Source: Liolophura sinensis
Lineage: Eukaryota; Mollusca; Polyplacophora; Chitonida; Chitonidae
Length of the DNA stretch: 64,000 nt
NCBI RefSeq assembly: GCF_032854445.1
Contig: NW_027017998.1
Span: 1-64,000, forward strand
Reading direction: 5' to 3'
Below the pieces are notes generated by a model, which was not told the DNA's origin, did not search any database, and saw only the letters and a list, made by a program, of their open reading frames with translations. Of the stretch, positions 25,761 to 38,297 are shown one piece after another. The position numbers and the translations under genes are program-made. The first letter of the stretch is position 1, and every line of letters starts with the position of its first letter.

Positions 25761-27981
25761 TCGCGACTGGTCATTACTATATTCAACTTTTGACTATAAG
25801 TTATGTGCCCTTCGGTAGTCCAGAAGACCTAAAATCTTTGGGCTAAGCCCATTTAACTCACCCAGCAATTGCCTTACTTCTAAGTGCAAGACAATCTCAA
25901 TGCCTTTATCTACGTGTAGAAAAACCACACCATTTGTACGTAAAAAACACAAGGTACTTGAGACAGTCTGCTGTAAAAAGTACAACTGAACACTGACCCA
26001 CTACAGTAAGGTGCCAAAAGATGCGGAATTGAGCCAGGCATCGGCAGCTGTTGAAAAATTGAAAATATCCCTGGTTTCCATGGAGTAAGAGCCGTTGCTG
26101 GGCACGTGATTATGACATAAATGATCATTCAATTGTCACTACAGCCAAAAGTATTGGTCGGAGAGCAACGCGGATTGCACCATTCGATTTCTCGTCACAA
26201 AATACGTCGGATTAGCCTCTTACCAGCAGCACTGGAACAGTTTTCCCACTTTTGCATTTTTGCCTGGTCTTTTTGTTAATTGAAATCGGCTACACTGTAC
26301 TCTGTACAATCGCGACTGGTCATTACTATATTCAACTTTTGACTATAAGTTATGTGCCCTTCGGTAGCCCAGAAGACGTCAAATCTTTGGGCTAAGCGCA
26401 TTTAACTCACCCAGCAATTGTGTTACTTCTAAGTGCAAGACAATCTCAATGTCTTTATTTACGTGTAGAAAAAACAGACCTTTTGTACATAAAAATCAGA
26501 AGGTACTTGATACAGTCTGCTGTAAAAACTACAACTAAACACTAACCCACATTTATAAGGTGCCAAAAGATGCGGAATTTGGTCAGGCTTCGGCAACTGT
26601 TGAAAAATTGCAAATTTCCCTGGTTTCCATGGAGTAAGAACGGTTGCTTGGCACGTGATTATGACATCAATGATCATTCAATTGTCACTACAGCCAAAAG
26701 TATTGGTCGGAGAGCAACGCGGTTTGCACCATTCGATTTCTCGTCACAAAATACGTCGGATTAGTATCTTACCAGCAGCACTGGAACAGTTTTTCCACTT
26801 TTGCATTTTTGCCTGGTCTTTTTGTTAATTGAAATCGGCTACACTGTACTCTGTACAATCGCGACTGGTCATTACTATATTCAACTTTTGACTATAAGTT
26901 ATGTGCCCTTCGGTAGCCCAGAAGACCTGAAATCTTTGGGCCAAGCCCATTTAACTCACCCAGCAATTGTCTTACTTCTAAGTCCAAGACAATGTCAATG
27001 TCTTTATCTACGTGTAGAAAAACCACACCATTTGTACATAAAAATCACAAGGTACATGATACAGTCTGCTGTAAAAAGTACAACTTAACACTGACCCACA
27101 TTTATAAGGTGCCAAAAGATGCGGAATTGGGCCAGGCATCGGCAGCTGTTAAAAAATTGCAAATATCCCTGGTTTCCATGGAGTAACAGCCGTTGCTGGG
27201 CACGTGATTATGACATCAATGATATTTGAAGTGTCGCTACAGCCAAAAGTATTGGTCGGAGAGCAACGCGGTTTGTACCATTCGATTTCTCGTCACAAAA
27301 TACGTCGGATTAGCCTCTTACCAGCAGCACTGGAACAGTTTTTCCACATTTGCATTTTTGCCTGATCTTTTTGTTAATTGAAATCGGCTACACTGTACTC
27401 TGTACAATCGCGACTGGTCATTACTATATTCAACTTTTGACTATAAGTTATGTGCCCTTCGGTAGCCCAGAAGACCTGAAATCTTTGGGCTAAGCCCATT
27501 TAACTCACCCAGCAATTGCCTTACTTCTAAGTGCAAGACAATCTCAATGTCTTTATTTACGTGTAGAAAAAACACACCTTTTGTACATAAAAATCACAAG
27601 GTACTTGATACAGTCTGCTGTAAAAAGTACAACTAAACACTGACCCACATGAATAAGGTACCAAAAGATGCGGAATTGAGCCAGGTATAGGCAGCTGTTG
27701 AAAAATTGCAAATTTCCCTGGTTTCCATGGAGTAAAAGCCGTTGCTGGGCACGTGATTATGACATCAATGATCATTTAATTGTCACTACAGCCAAAAGTA
27801 TTGGTCGGAGAGCAACGCGGTTTGCACCATTCGATTTGTCGTCACAAAATACGTTGGATTAGCCTCTTTCCAGCAGCACTGGAACAATTTTTCGAATTTT
27901 GCATTTTTACCTGGTATTTTTGTTAATTGAAATCGGTTACACTGTACTATGTACCATCGCGACTGGTCATTACTATATTCA
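25761..27981. repeat. B-type 2.2-kb segment, copy 2
   Basis: Partner of 19,870-22,090. A few substitutions separate the copies, for example CGGTAGTCCAG here versus CGGTAGCCCAG, GCCTGATC versus GCCTGGTC, and TCAGGCTTCGGC versus TCAGGCATCGGC. The right end is where CAACTTTTGACTATAAG here meets CAACCTTTGACTATATG in the partner. Confidence 0.8.
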
Positions 27982-29390
27982 ACTTTTGACTATAAGTTAT
28001 GTGCCCTTCTGTAGCCCAGAAGACCTGAAATCTTTGGGCTAAGCCCATTTAACTCACCCAGCAAATGTCTTATTTCTAAGTCCAAGACAATCTCAATGTG
28101 TTTATCTACGTGTAAAATAACCACACCATTTGTACATAAAAAACACAAGGTACTTGATACAGTCTGCTGTAAAAAGTACAACTAAACACTGACCCACATT
28201 TATAAGGTGCCAAAAGACGCGGAATTGGGCCAGGCATCGGCAGCTGTTAAAATATTGCAAATATCCCTGGTTTCCATGGAGTAAGAGCCGTTGCTGGGCA
28301 CGTGATTATGACATCAATGATTATTGAATTGTCGCCACAGCCAAAAGTATTGGTTGGAGAGCAACGCGGTTTGCACCATTCGATTTCTCGTCACAAAATA
28401 CGTCGGATTAGCCTCTTATCAGCAGCACTGGAACATTTTTTCCACTTTTGCATTTTTGCCTGGTCTTTTTGTTAATTGAAATCGGCTACACTGTACTCTG
28501 TACAATCGCGACTGGTCATTACTATATTCAACTTTTGACTATAAGTTATGTGCCCTTCGGTAGCCCAGAAGACCTGAAATCTTTGGGCCAAGCCCATTTA
28601 ACTCGCCCAGCAATTGTCTTACTTCTAAGTCCAAGACAATCTCAATGTCTTTATCTACGTGTAGAAAAACCAGACCATTTGTACATGAAAAACACAAGGT
28701 ACTTGATACAGTCTGCTGTAAAAAGTACAACTGAACACTGACCCACTTCAGTAAGGTGCCAAAAGATGCGGAATTGAGCCAGGCATCGGCAGCTGTTGAC
28801 AAATTGCAAATTTCCCTGGTTTCCATGGAGTAAGAGCCGTTGCTGGGCACGTGATTATGACATAAATGATCATTCAATTGTCGCTACAGCCAAAAGTATT
28901 GGTCGGAGAGCAACGCGGATTGCACCATTCGATTTCTCGTCACAAAATACGTCGGATTAGCCTCTTACTAGTAGCACTGGAACAATTTTTCCACTTTTGC
29001 ATTTTTGCCTGGTGTTTTTATTAATTGAAACCGGCTACACTGTACTCTGTACAATCGCAACTGGTCATTACTATATTCAACTTTTGACTATAAGTTATGT
29101 GCCCTTCGGTAGCCCAGAAGACGTCAAATCTTTGGGCTAAGCCCATTTAACTCACCCAGCAATTGCCTTACTTCTAAGTCGAAGACAATCTCAATGTCTT
29201 TATCTACGTGTAGAAAAACCACACCATTTGTACATGAAAAACACAAGGTACTTGATACAGTCTGCTGTAAAAAGTACAACTGAACACTGACCCACTTCAG
29301 TAAGGTGCCAAAAGATTCGGAATTGGGCCAGGCATCGGCAGCTGTTGACAAATTGCAAATTTCCCTGGTTTCCATGGAGTAAGAGCCGTT

Positions 29391-29409
29391 TCTAGGCAAG
29401 TGATGTTGT
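29391..29409. other. Subfamily A patch inside the B array (conversion-like)
   Basis: TCTAGGCAAGTGATGTTGT replaces the B states (GCTGGGCACGTGATTATGA) here. Flanks are B-type: GTTGACAAATTGC on the left (to about 29,356) and GCGGATTGCACC on the right (from about 29,463). The tract is therefore at least 19 bp and at most about 115 bp. The same string, with the E-box altered to CAAGTG, is otherwise seen only in one A monomer class (about 0.39, 1.5, 5.36 and 7.02 kb). A short gene-conversion tract fits best. Confidence 0.7.
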
Positions 29410-30371
29410 CATCAATGATCATTCAATTGTCGCTACAGCCAAAAGTATTGGTCGGAGAGCAACGCGGATTGCACCATTCGATTTCTCGTCACAAAATACG
29501 TCGGATTAGCCTCTTACTAGTAGCACTGTAACAGTTTTTCCACTTTTGCATTTTTGCCTGGTCTTTTTGTTAATTGAAATCGGCTACACTGTACTCTGTA
29601 CAATCGCGACTGGTCATTACTACATTCAACTTTTGACTATAAGTTATGTGCCCTTCGGTAGCCCAGAAGACGTCAAATCTTTGGGCTAAGCCCATTTAAC
29701 TCACCCAGCAATTGTCTTACTTCTAAGTCCAAGACAATCTCAATGTCTTTATTTACGTGTAGAAAAACCACACCATTTGTACATAAAAAACACAATGTAC
29801 TTGATACAGCCTGCTGTAAAAAGTACAACTAAACACTGACCCACATTTATAAGGTGCCAAAAGATGCGGAATTGGGCCAGGCATCGGCAGCTGTTAAAAA
29901 ATTGCAAATATCCCTGGTTTCCATGGAGTAAGAGCCGTTGCTGGGCACGTGATTATGACATAAATGATCATTCAATTGCCGCTACAGCCAAAAGTATTCG
30001 TCGGAGAGCAACGCGGTTTGCACCATTCGATTTCTCGTCACAAAATACGTCGGATTAGCTTCTTACCAGCAGCACTTTAACAGTTTTTCCACTTTTGCAT
30101 TTTTGCCTGGTCTTTTTGTTAATTGAAATCGGCTACACTGTACTGTGTACAATCGCGACTGGTCATTACCATATTCAACTTTTGACTATAAGTTATGTGC
30201 CCTTCGGTAGCCCAGAAGACCTGAAATCTTTGGGCCAAGCCCATTTAACTCACCCAGCAAATGCCTTACTTCTAAGTCCAAGACAATCTCAATGTCTTTA
30301 TCTACGTGTAGAAAAACCACACCATTTGTACGTGAATAAAACAAGGTACTTGATACAGTCTGCTGTAAAAA

Positions 30372-33300
30372 GTACAACTGACCACAGACCCACATGAATA
30401 AGGTGCCAAAAGATGCGGAATTGGGCCAGGCATCGGCAGTTGTTGAAAAATTGCAAATTTCCCTGGTTTCCATGGAGTAAGAGCCGTTGCTGTGCACGTG
30501 ATTATGACATAAATGCTCATTCAATTGTCACTACAGCCAAAAGTATTGGTCGGAGAGCAACGCGGTTTGCACCATTCGATTTGTCGTCACAAAATACGTC
30601 GGATTAGCCTCCTACCAGCAGCACTGGAACAGTTTTTCCACATTTGCATTTTTGCCTGGTCTTTTTCTTAATTGAAATCGGCTACACTGTACTCTGTACA
30701 ATCGCAACTGGTCATTACTATATTCAACTTTTGACTATAAGTTATGTGCCCTTCGGTAGCCCAGAAGACCTGAAATCTTTGGGCTAAGCCCATTTAACTC
30801 ACCCAGCAATTGTCTTACTTCTAAGTCCAAGACAATCTCAATGTCTTTATCTACGTGTAGAAAAACCACACCATTTGTACATAAAAAAACACAAGGTACT
30901 TGATACAGTCTGCTGTAAAAAGTACAACTAAATACTGACCCACATTTATAAGGTGCCAAAAGATGCGGAATTGGGCCAGGCATCGGCAGCTGTTAAAAAA
31001 TTGCAAATATCCCTGGTTTCCATGGAGTAAGAGCCGTTGCTGTGCACGTGATTATGACATCAATGATCATTCAATTGTCACTACAGGCAAAAGTATTGGT
31101 CGGAGAGCAACGCGGTTTGCACCATTCGATTTCTCGTCACAAAATACGTCGGATTAGCCTCTTACCAGCAGCACTGGAACAGTTTTTCCACTTTTGCATT
31201 TTTGCCTGGTCTTTTTCTTAATTGAAATCGGCTACACTGTACTCTGTACAATCGCGACTGGTCATTACTATATTCAACTTTTGACTATAAGTTATGTGCC
31301 CTTCGGTAGCCCAGAAGACGTCAAATCTTTGGGCTAAGCCCATTTAACTCACCCAGCAATTGCCTTACTTCTAAGTGCAAGACAATCTCAATGTCTTTAT
31401 CTACGTGTAGAAAAACCACACCATTTGTACATGAAAAACACAAGGTACTTGATACAGTCTGCTGTAAAAAGTACAACTGAACACTGACCCACTTCAGTAA
31501 GGTGCCAAAAGATGCGGAATTGGGCCAGGCATCGGCAGCTGTTGAAAAATTGCAAATTTCCCTGGTTTCCATGGAGTAAGAGCCGTTGCTACGCACGTGA
31601 TTATGACATAAATGATTATTTAATTGTCGCTACAGCTAAAAGTATTGGTCGGAGAGCAACGCGGATTGCACCATTCGACTTCTCGTCACAAAATACGTCG
31701 GATTAGCCTCTTGCCAGCAGCACTGGAACAGTTTTTCACTTTTGCATGTTTACCTGGTCTTTTTGCTAATTGAAATCGGCTACACTGTACTCTGTACAAT
31801 CGCGACTGGTCATTACTATATTCAACTTTTGACTATAAGTTATGTGCCCTTCAGTAGCCCAGAAGACCTGAAATCTTTGGGCCAAGCCCATTTAACTCAC
31901 CCAGCAATTGTCTTACTTCTAAGTCCAAGACAATGTCAATGTCTTTATATACGTGTAGAAAAACCACACCATTTGTACATAAAAATCACAAGGTACTTGA
32001 TACAGTCTGCTGTAAAAAGTACAACTAAACACTGACCCACATTTATAAGGTGCCAAAAGATGCGGAATTTGGTCAGGCATCGGCAACTGTTGAAAAATTG
32101 CAAATTTCCCTGGTTTCCATGGAGTAAGAACGGTTGCTGTGCACGTGATTATGACATCAATGATCATTCAATTGTCACTACAGCCAAAAGTATTGGTCGG
32201 AGAGCAACGCAGATTGCACCATTCGATTTCTCGTCACAAAATACGTCGGATTAGCCTCTTACCAGCAGCACTGGAACAGTTTTTCCACTTTTGCATTTTT
32301 GCCTGGTCTTTTTGTTAATTGAAATCGGCTACACTGTACTCTGTACAATCGCGACTGGTCATTACTATATTCAACTTTTGATTATAAGTTATGTGCCCTT
32401 CGGTAGCCCAGAAGACCTGAAATCTTTGGGCTAAGCCCATTTAACTCACCCAGCAATTGCCTTACTTCTAAGTGCAAGACAATCTCAATGTCTTTATTTA
32501 CGTGTAGAAAAAACACACCTTTTGTACATAAAAATCACAAGGTACTTGATACAGTCTGCTGTAAAAAGTACAACTAAACACTGACCCACATGAATAAGGT
32601 ACCAAAAGATGCAGAATTGAGCCAGGTATAGGCAAGTGTTGAAAAATTGCAAATTTCCCTGGTTTCCATGGAGTAAAAGCCGTTGCTGGGCACGTGATTA
32701 TGACATCAATGATCATTCAATTGTCACTACAGCCAAAAGTATTGGTCGGAGAGCAACGCGGTTTGCACCATTCGATTTGTCGTCACAAAATACGTTGGAT
32801 TAGCCTCTTTCCAGCAGCAGTGGAACAATTTTTCGAATTTTGTATTTTTACCTGGTCTTTTTGTTAATTGAAATCGGTTACACTGTACTATGTACCATCG
32901 CGACTGGTCATTACTATATTCAACTTTTGACTATATGTTATGTGCCCTTAGGTAGCCCAGAAGACGTCAAATCTTTGGGATCAGCCCATTTAACTCACCC
33001 AGCAATTGTCTTATTTCTAAGTGCAAGACAATCTCAATGTCTTTATCTACGTGTAAAATAACCAGACCATTAGTACATAAAAAACACAAGGTACTTGATA
33101 CAGTCTGCTGTAAAATGTACAACTAAACACTGACCCACATTTATAAGGTGCCAAAAGATGAGGTTTGCACCATTCGATTTCTCGTCGCAAAATACGTCGG
33201 ATTAGCCTCTTACCAGCAGCACTGGAACAGTTTTTCCACTTTTGCATTTTTGCCTGGTCTTTTTGTTAATTGAAATCGGCTACACTGTACTCTGTACAAT

Positions 33301-33578
33301 CGCGACTGGTCATTACTATATTCAACTTTTGACTATAAGTTATGTGCCCTTCTGTAGCCCAGAAGACCTGAAATCTTTGGGCTAAGCCCATTTAACTCAC
33401 CCAGCAATTGTCTTATTTCTAAGTCCAAGACAATCTCAATGTGTTTATCTACGTGTAAAAAAACCACACCATTTGTACATAAAAAACACAAGGTACTTGA
33501 TACTGTCTGCTGTAAAAAGTACAACTAAACACTGACCCACATTTATAAGGTGCCAAAAGATGCGGAATTGGGCCAGGC
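30372..33578. repeat. B-type 3.2-kb segment, copy 2
   Basis: Partner of 22,285-25,490. It carries the second copy of the 402-bp deleted monomer. It has a one-monomer insertion near 30.75-31.3 kb and lacks the monomer found at about 23.4-23.95 kb in copy 1. Divergence at the right edge: GTTAAAATATTGC in copy 1, GTTAAAAAATTGC here. Confidence 0.8.
32960..33361. repeat. Deleted monomer, 402 bp, copy 2
   Basis: Same junction, GATGAGGTTTGCACC, same 402-bp spacing, and the same rare flanking states (TGTAAAATGTAC, CTCGTCGCAAAATACG) as the monomer at 24,872. It lies 8,088 bp away. One deletion event was therefore copied by a later segmental duplication and did not arise twice. Confidence 0.9.
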
Positions 33579-36500
33579 ATCGGCAGCTGTTAAAAAATTG
33601 CAAATATCCATGGTTTCCATGGAGTAAGAGCCGTTGCTGGGCACGTGATTATGACATAAATGATCATTCAATTGGTGCTACAGCCAAAAGTATTGGTCGG
33701 AGAGCAACGCGGTTTGCACCATTCGATTTCTCGTCACAAAATACGTCGGATTAGTTTCTTACCAGCAGCACTGGAACAGTTTTTCCACTTTTGAATTTTT
33801 GCCTGGTCTTTTTGTTAATTGAAATCGGCTACACTGTACTCTGTACAATCGCGACTGGTCATTACTATATTCAACTTTTGACTATAAGTTATGTGCCCTT
33901 CGGTAGCCCAGAAGACCTGAAATCTTTGGGCCAAGCCCATTTAACTCACCCAGCAATTGTCTTACTTCTAAGTCCAAGACAATCTCAATGTCTTTATCTA
34001 CGTGTAGAAAAACCAGACCATTTGTACATAAAAAACACAAGGTACTTGATACAGTCTGCTGTAAAAAGTACAACTAAACACTGACCGACATTTATAAGGT
34101 GCCAAAAGATGCGGAATTGGGCCAGGCATCGGCAGCTGTTAAAAAATTGCAAATATCCCTGGTTTCCATGGAGTAAGAGCCGTTGCTGGGCACGTGATTT
34201 TGACATCAATAATCATTCAATGGTCGCTACAGCCAAAAGTATTGGTCGGAGAGAAACGCGGTTTGCACCATTCGATTTCTCGTCACAAAATACGTCGGAT
34301 TAGCCTCTTACCAGCAGCACTGGAACAGTTTTTCCACTTTTGCATTTTTGCCTGGTCTTTTTGTTAATTGAAATCGGCTACACTGTACTATGTACCATCG
34401 CGACTGGTCATTACTATATTCAACTTTTGACTATATGTTATGTGCCCTTCGGTAGCCCAGAAGACGTCAAATCTTTGGGCTAAGCCCATTTAACTCACCC
34501 AGCAATTGCCTTACTTCTAAGTCGAAGACAATCTCAATGTCTTTATCTACGTGTAGAAAAAACCAGACCATTTGTACATAAAAAACACAAGGTACTTGAT
34601 ACAGTCTGCTGTAAAAAGTACAACTGAACACTGACCCACTTAAGTAAGGTGCCAAAAGATGCGGAATTGAGCCAGGCATCGGCAGCTGTTGAAAAATTGC
34701 AAATTTCCCTGGTTTCCATGGAGTAAGAGCCGTTGCTGGGCACGTGATTATGACATAAATAATCATTCAATTGTCACTACAGCCAAAAGTATTGGTCGGA
34801 GAGCAACGCGGTTTGCACCATTTGATTTCTCGTCACAAAATACGTCGGATTAGCCTCTTACCAGCAGCACTGGAACAGTTTTTCCACTTTTGCATTTTTG
34901 CCTGGTCTTTTTGTTAATTGAAACCGGCTACACTGTACTCTGTACAATCGAGACTGGTCATTACTATATTCAACTTTTGACTATAAGTTATGTGCCCTTA
35001 GGTAGTCCAGAAGACCTGAAATCTTTGGTCCAAGCCCATTTAACTCACCCAGCAATTGTCTTACTTCTAAGTCCAAGACAATCTCAATGTCTTTATCTAC
35101 GTGTAGAAAAACCAGACCATTTTTACATAAAAAACACAAGGTACTTGATACAGTAAAAAGTACAACTGAACACTGACCCACATTTATAAGGTGCCAAAAG
35201 ATGCGGAATTGGGCCAGGCATCGGCAGCTGTTAAAAAATTGCAAATATCCATGGTTTCCATGGAGTAAGAGCCGTTGCTGGGCACGTGATTATGACATAA
35301 ATGATCATTCAATTGTCGCTACAGCCAAAAGTATTGGTCGGAGAGCATCGCGGATTGCACCATTCGATTTGTCGTCACAAAATACGTCGGATTAGCCTCT
35401 TCCCAGCAGCACTGGAACAGTTTTTCCACTTTTGCATTTTTGCCTGGTCTTTTTGTTAATTGAAATCGGCTACACTGTACTCTGTACAATCGCGACTGGT
35501 CATTACTATATTCAACTTTTGACTATAAGTTATGTGCCCTTCGGTAGCCCAGAAGACCTGAAATCTTTGGGCTAAGCCCATTTAACTCGCCCAGCAATTG
35601 TCTTACTTCTAAGTGCAAGACAATCTCAATGTCTTTATCTACGTGTAGAGAAACCAGACCATTTGTACGTGAAAAACACAAGGTACTTAATACAGTCTGC
35701 TGTAAAAAGTACAACTGAACACTGACCCACTTCAGTAAGGTGCCAAAAGATGCGGAATTGAGCCAGGCATCGGCAGCTGTTGAAAAATTGCAAATTTCCC
35801 TGGTTTCCATGGAGTAAGAGCCGTTGCTGGGCACGTGATTATGACATCAATGATCATTCAATTGTCACTACAGCCAAAAGTATTGGTCGGAGAGCAACGC
35901 GGTTTGCACCATTCGATTTCTCGTCACAAAATACGTCGAATTAGCCTCTTACCAGCAGCACTGGAACAGTTTTTCCACTTTTGCATTTTTGCCTGGTCTT
36001 TTTGTTAATTGAAATCGGCTACACTGTACTGTGTACAATCGCTACTGGTCATTACTATATTCAACTTTTGACTATAAGTTATGTGCCCTTCGGTAGCCCA
36101 GAAGACCTGAAATCTTTGGGCTAAGACCATTTAACTCACCCAGCAATTGCCTTACTTCTAATTGCAAGACAATCTCAATGTCTTTATCTACGTGTAAAAA
36201 AAACCACACCATTTGTACATGAAAAACACAAGGTACTTGATACAGTCTGCTGTAAAAAGTACAACTGAACAATGACCCACTTCAGTAAGGTGCCAAACGA
36301 TGCGGAATTGAGCCAGGCATCGGCAGCTGTTGAAAAATTCCAAATTTCCCTGGTTTCCATGGAGTAAGAGCCGTTGCTGGGCACGTGATTATGACATAAA
36401 TGATCATTCAATTGTCACTACAGGCACCAGTATTAGTCGGAGAGCAACGCGGTTTGCACCATTCGATTTCTCGTCACAAAATATGTCAAATTAGCCTCTT

Positions 36501-38297
36501 ACCAGCAGCACTGGAACAGTTTTTCCACTTTTGCATTTTTGCCTGGTCTTTTTGTTAATTGAAATCGGCTACAGAGTACTCTGTACAATCGCGACTGGTC
36601 ATTACTATATTTAACTTTTGACTATAAGTTATGTGCCCTTCGGTAGCCCAGAAGACGTCAAATCTTTGGGCTAAGCCCATTTAACTCACCCAGCAATTGT
36701 CTTACTTCTAAGTCGAAGACAATCTCAATGTCTTTATCTACGTGTAGAAAAACCAGACCATTTGTACATGAAAAACACAAGGTACTTGATACAGTCTGCT
36801 GTAAAAAGTACAACTGAACACTGACCCACTTCAGTAAGGTGCCAAAAGATTTGGAATTGAGCCAGGCATCGGCAGCTGTTGAAAAATTGCAAATTTCCCT
36901 GCTTTCCATGGAGTAAGAGCCGTTGCTACGCACGTGATTATGACATAAATGATCATTCAATTGTCGCTACAGCCAAAAGTATTGGTCGGAGAGCAACGCG
37001 GATTGCACCATTCGATTTCTCGTCACAAAATACGTCGGATTAGCCTCTTACTAGTAGCACTGGAACAGTTTTTCCACTTTTGCATTTTTGCCTGGTCTTT
37101 TTGTTAATTGAAACCGGCTACACTGTACTCTGTACAATCGCGACTGGTCATTACTATATTCAACTTTTGACTATAAGTTATGTGCCCTTCGGTAGCCCAG
37201 AAGACCTGAAATCTTTGGACCAAGCCCATTTAACTCACCCAGCAATTGTCTTACTTCTAAGTCCAAGACAATCTCAATGTCTTTATCTACGTGTAGAAAA
37301 ACCACACCATTTGTACATAAAAAACACAAGGTACTTGATACAGTCTGCTGTAAAAAGTACAACTGAACACTGACCCACTTCAGTAAGGTGCCAAAAGATG
37401 CGGAATTGAGCCAGGCATCGGCAGCTGTTGAAAAATTGCAAATTTCCCTGGTTTCCATGGAGTAAGAGCCGTTGCTGGGCACGTGATTATGACATCAATG
37501 ATCATTCAATTGTCACTACAGCCAAAAGTATTGGTCGGAGAGCAACGGGGTTTGCACCATTCGATTTGTCGTCACAAAATACGTCGAATTAGCCTCTTAC
37601 CAGCAGCACTGGAACAGTTTTTCCACTTTTGCATTTTTACCTGGTCTTTTTGTTAATTGAAATCGGCTATAGAGTACTCTGTACAATCGCGACTGGTCAT
37701 TACTATATTCAACTTTTGACTATAAGTTATGTGCCCTTCGGTAGCCCAGAAGACGTCAAATCTTTGGGCTAAGCCCATTTAACTCACCCAGCAATTACCT
37801 TACTTCTAAGTGCAAGACAATCTCAATGTCTTTATCTACGTGTAGAAAAACCAGACCATTTGTACATAAAAAGCACAAGGTACTTGATACAGTCTGCTGT
37901 AAAAAGTACAACTAAATACTGACCCACATTTATAAGGTGCCAAAAGATGCGGAATTGGGCCAGGCATCGGCAGCTGTTAAAAAATTGCAAATATCCCTGG
38001 TTTCCATGGAGTAAGAGCCGTTGCTGGGCACGTGATTATGACATCAATGATCATTCAAATATCACTACAGGCAAAAGTATTGTTCGGAGAGCAACGCGGA
38101 TTGCACCATTCGATTTCTCGTCACAAAATACGTCGGATTAGCCTCTTACCAGCAGCACTGGAACAATTTTTCCACTTTTGCATTTTTGCCTGGTCTTTTT
38201 GTTAATTGAAATCGGCTACACTGTACTATGTACCATCGCGACTGGTCATTACTATATTCAACTTTTGACTATATGTTATGTGCCCTTCGGTAGCCCA

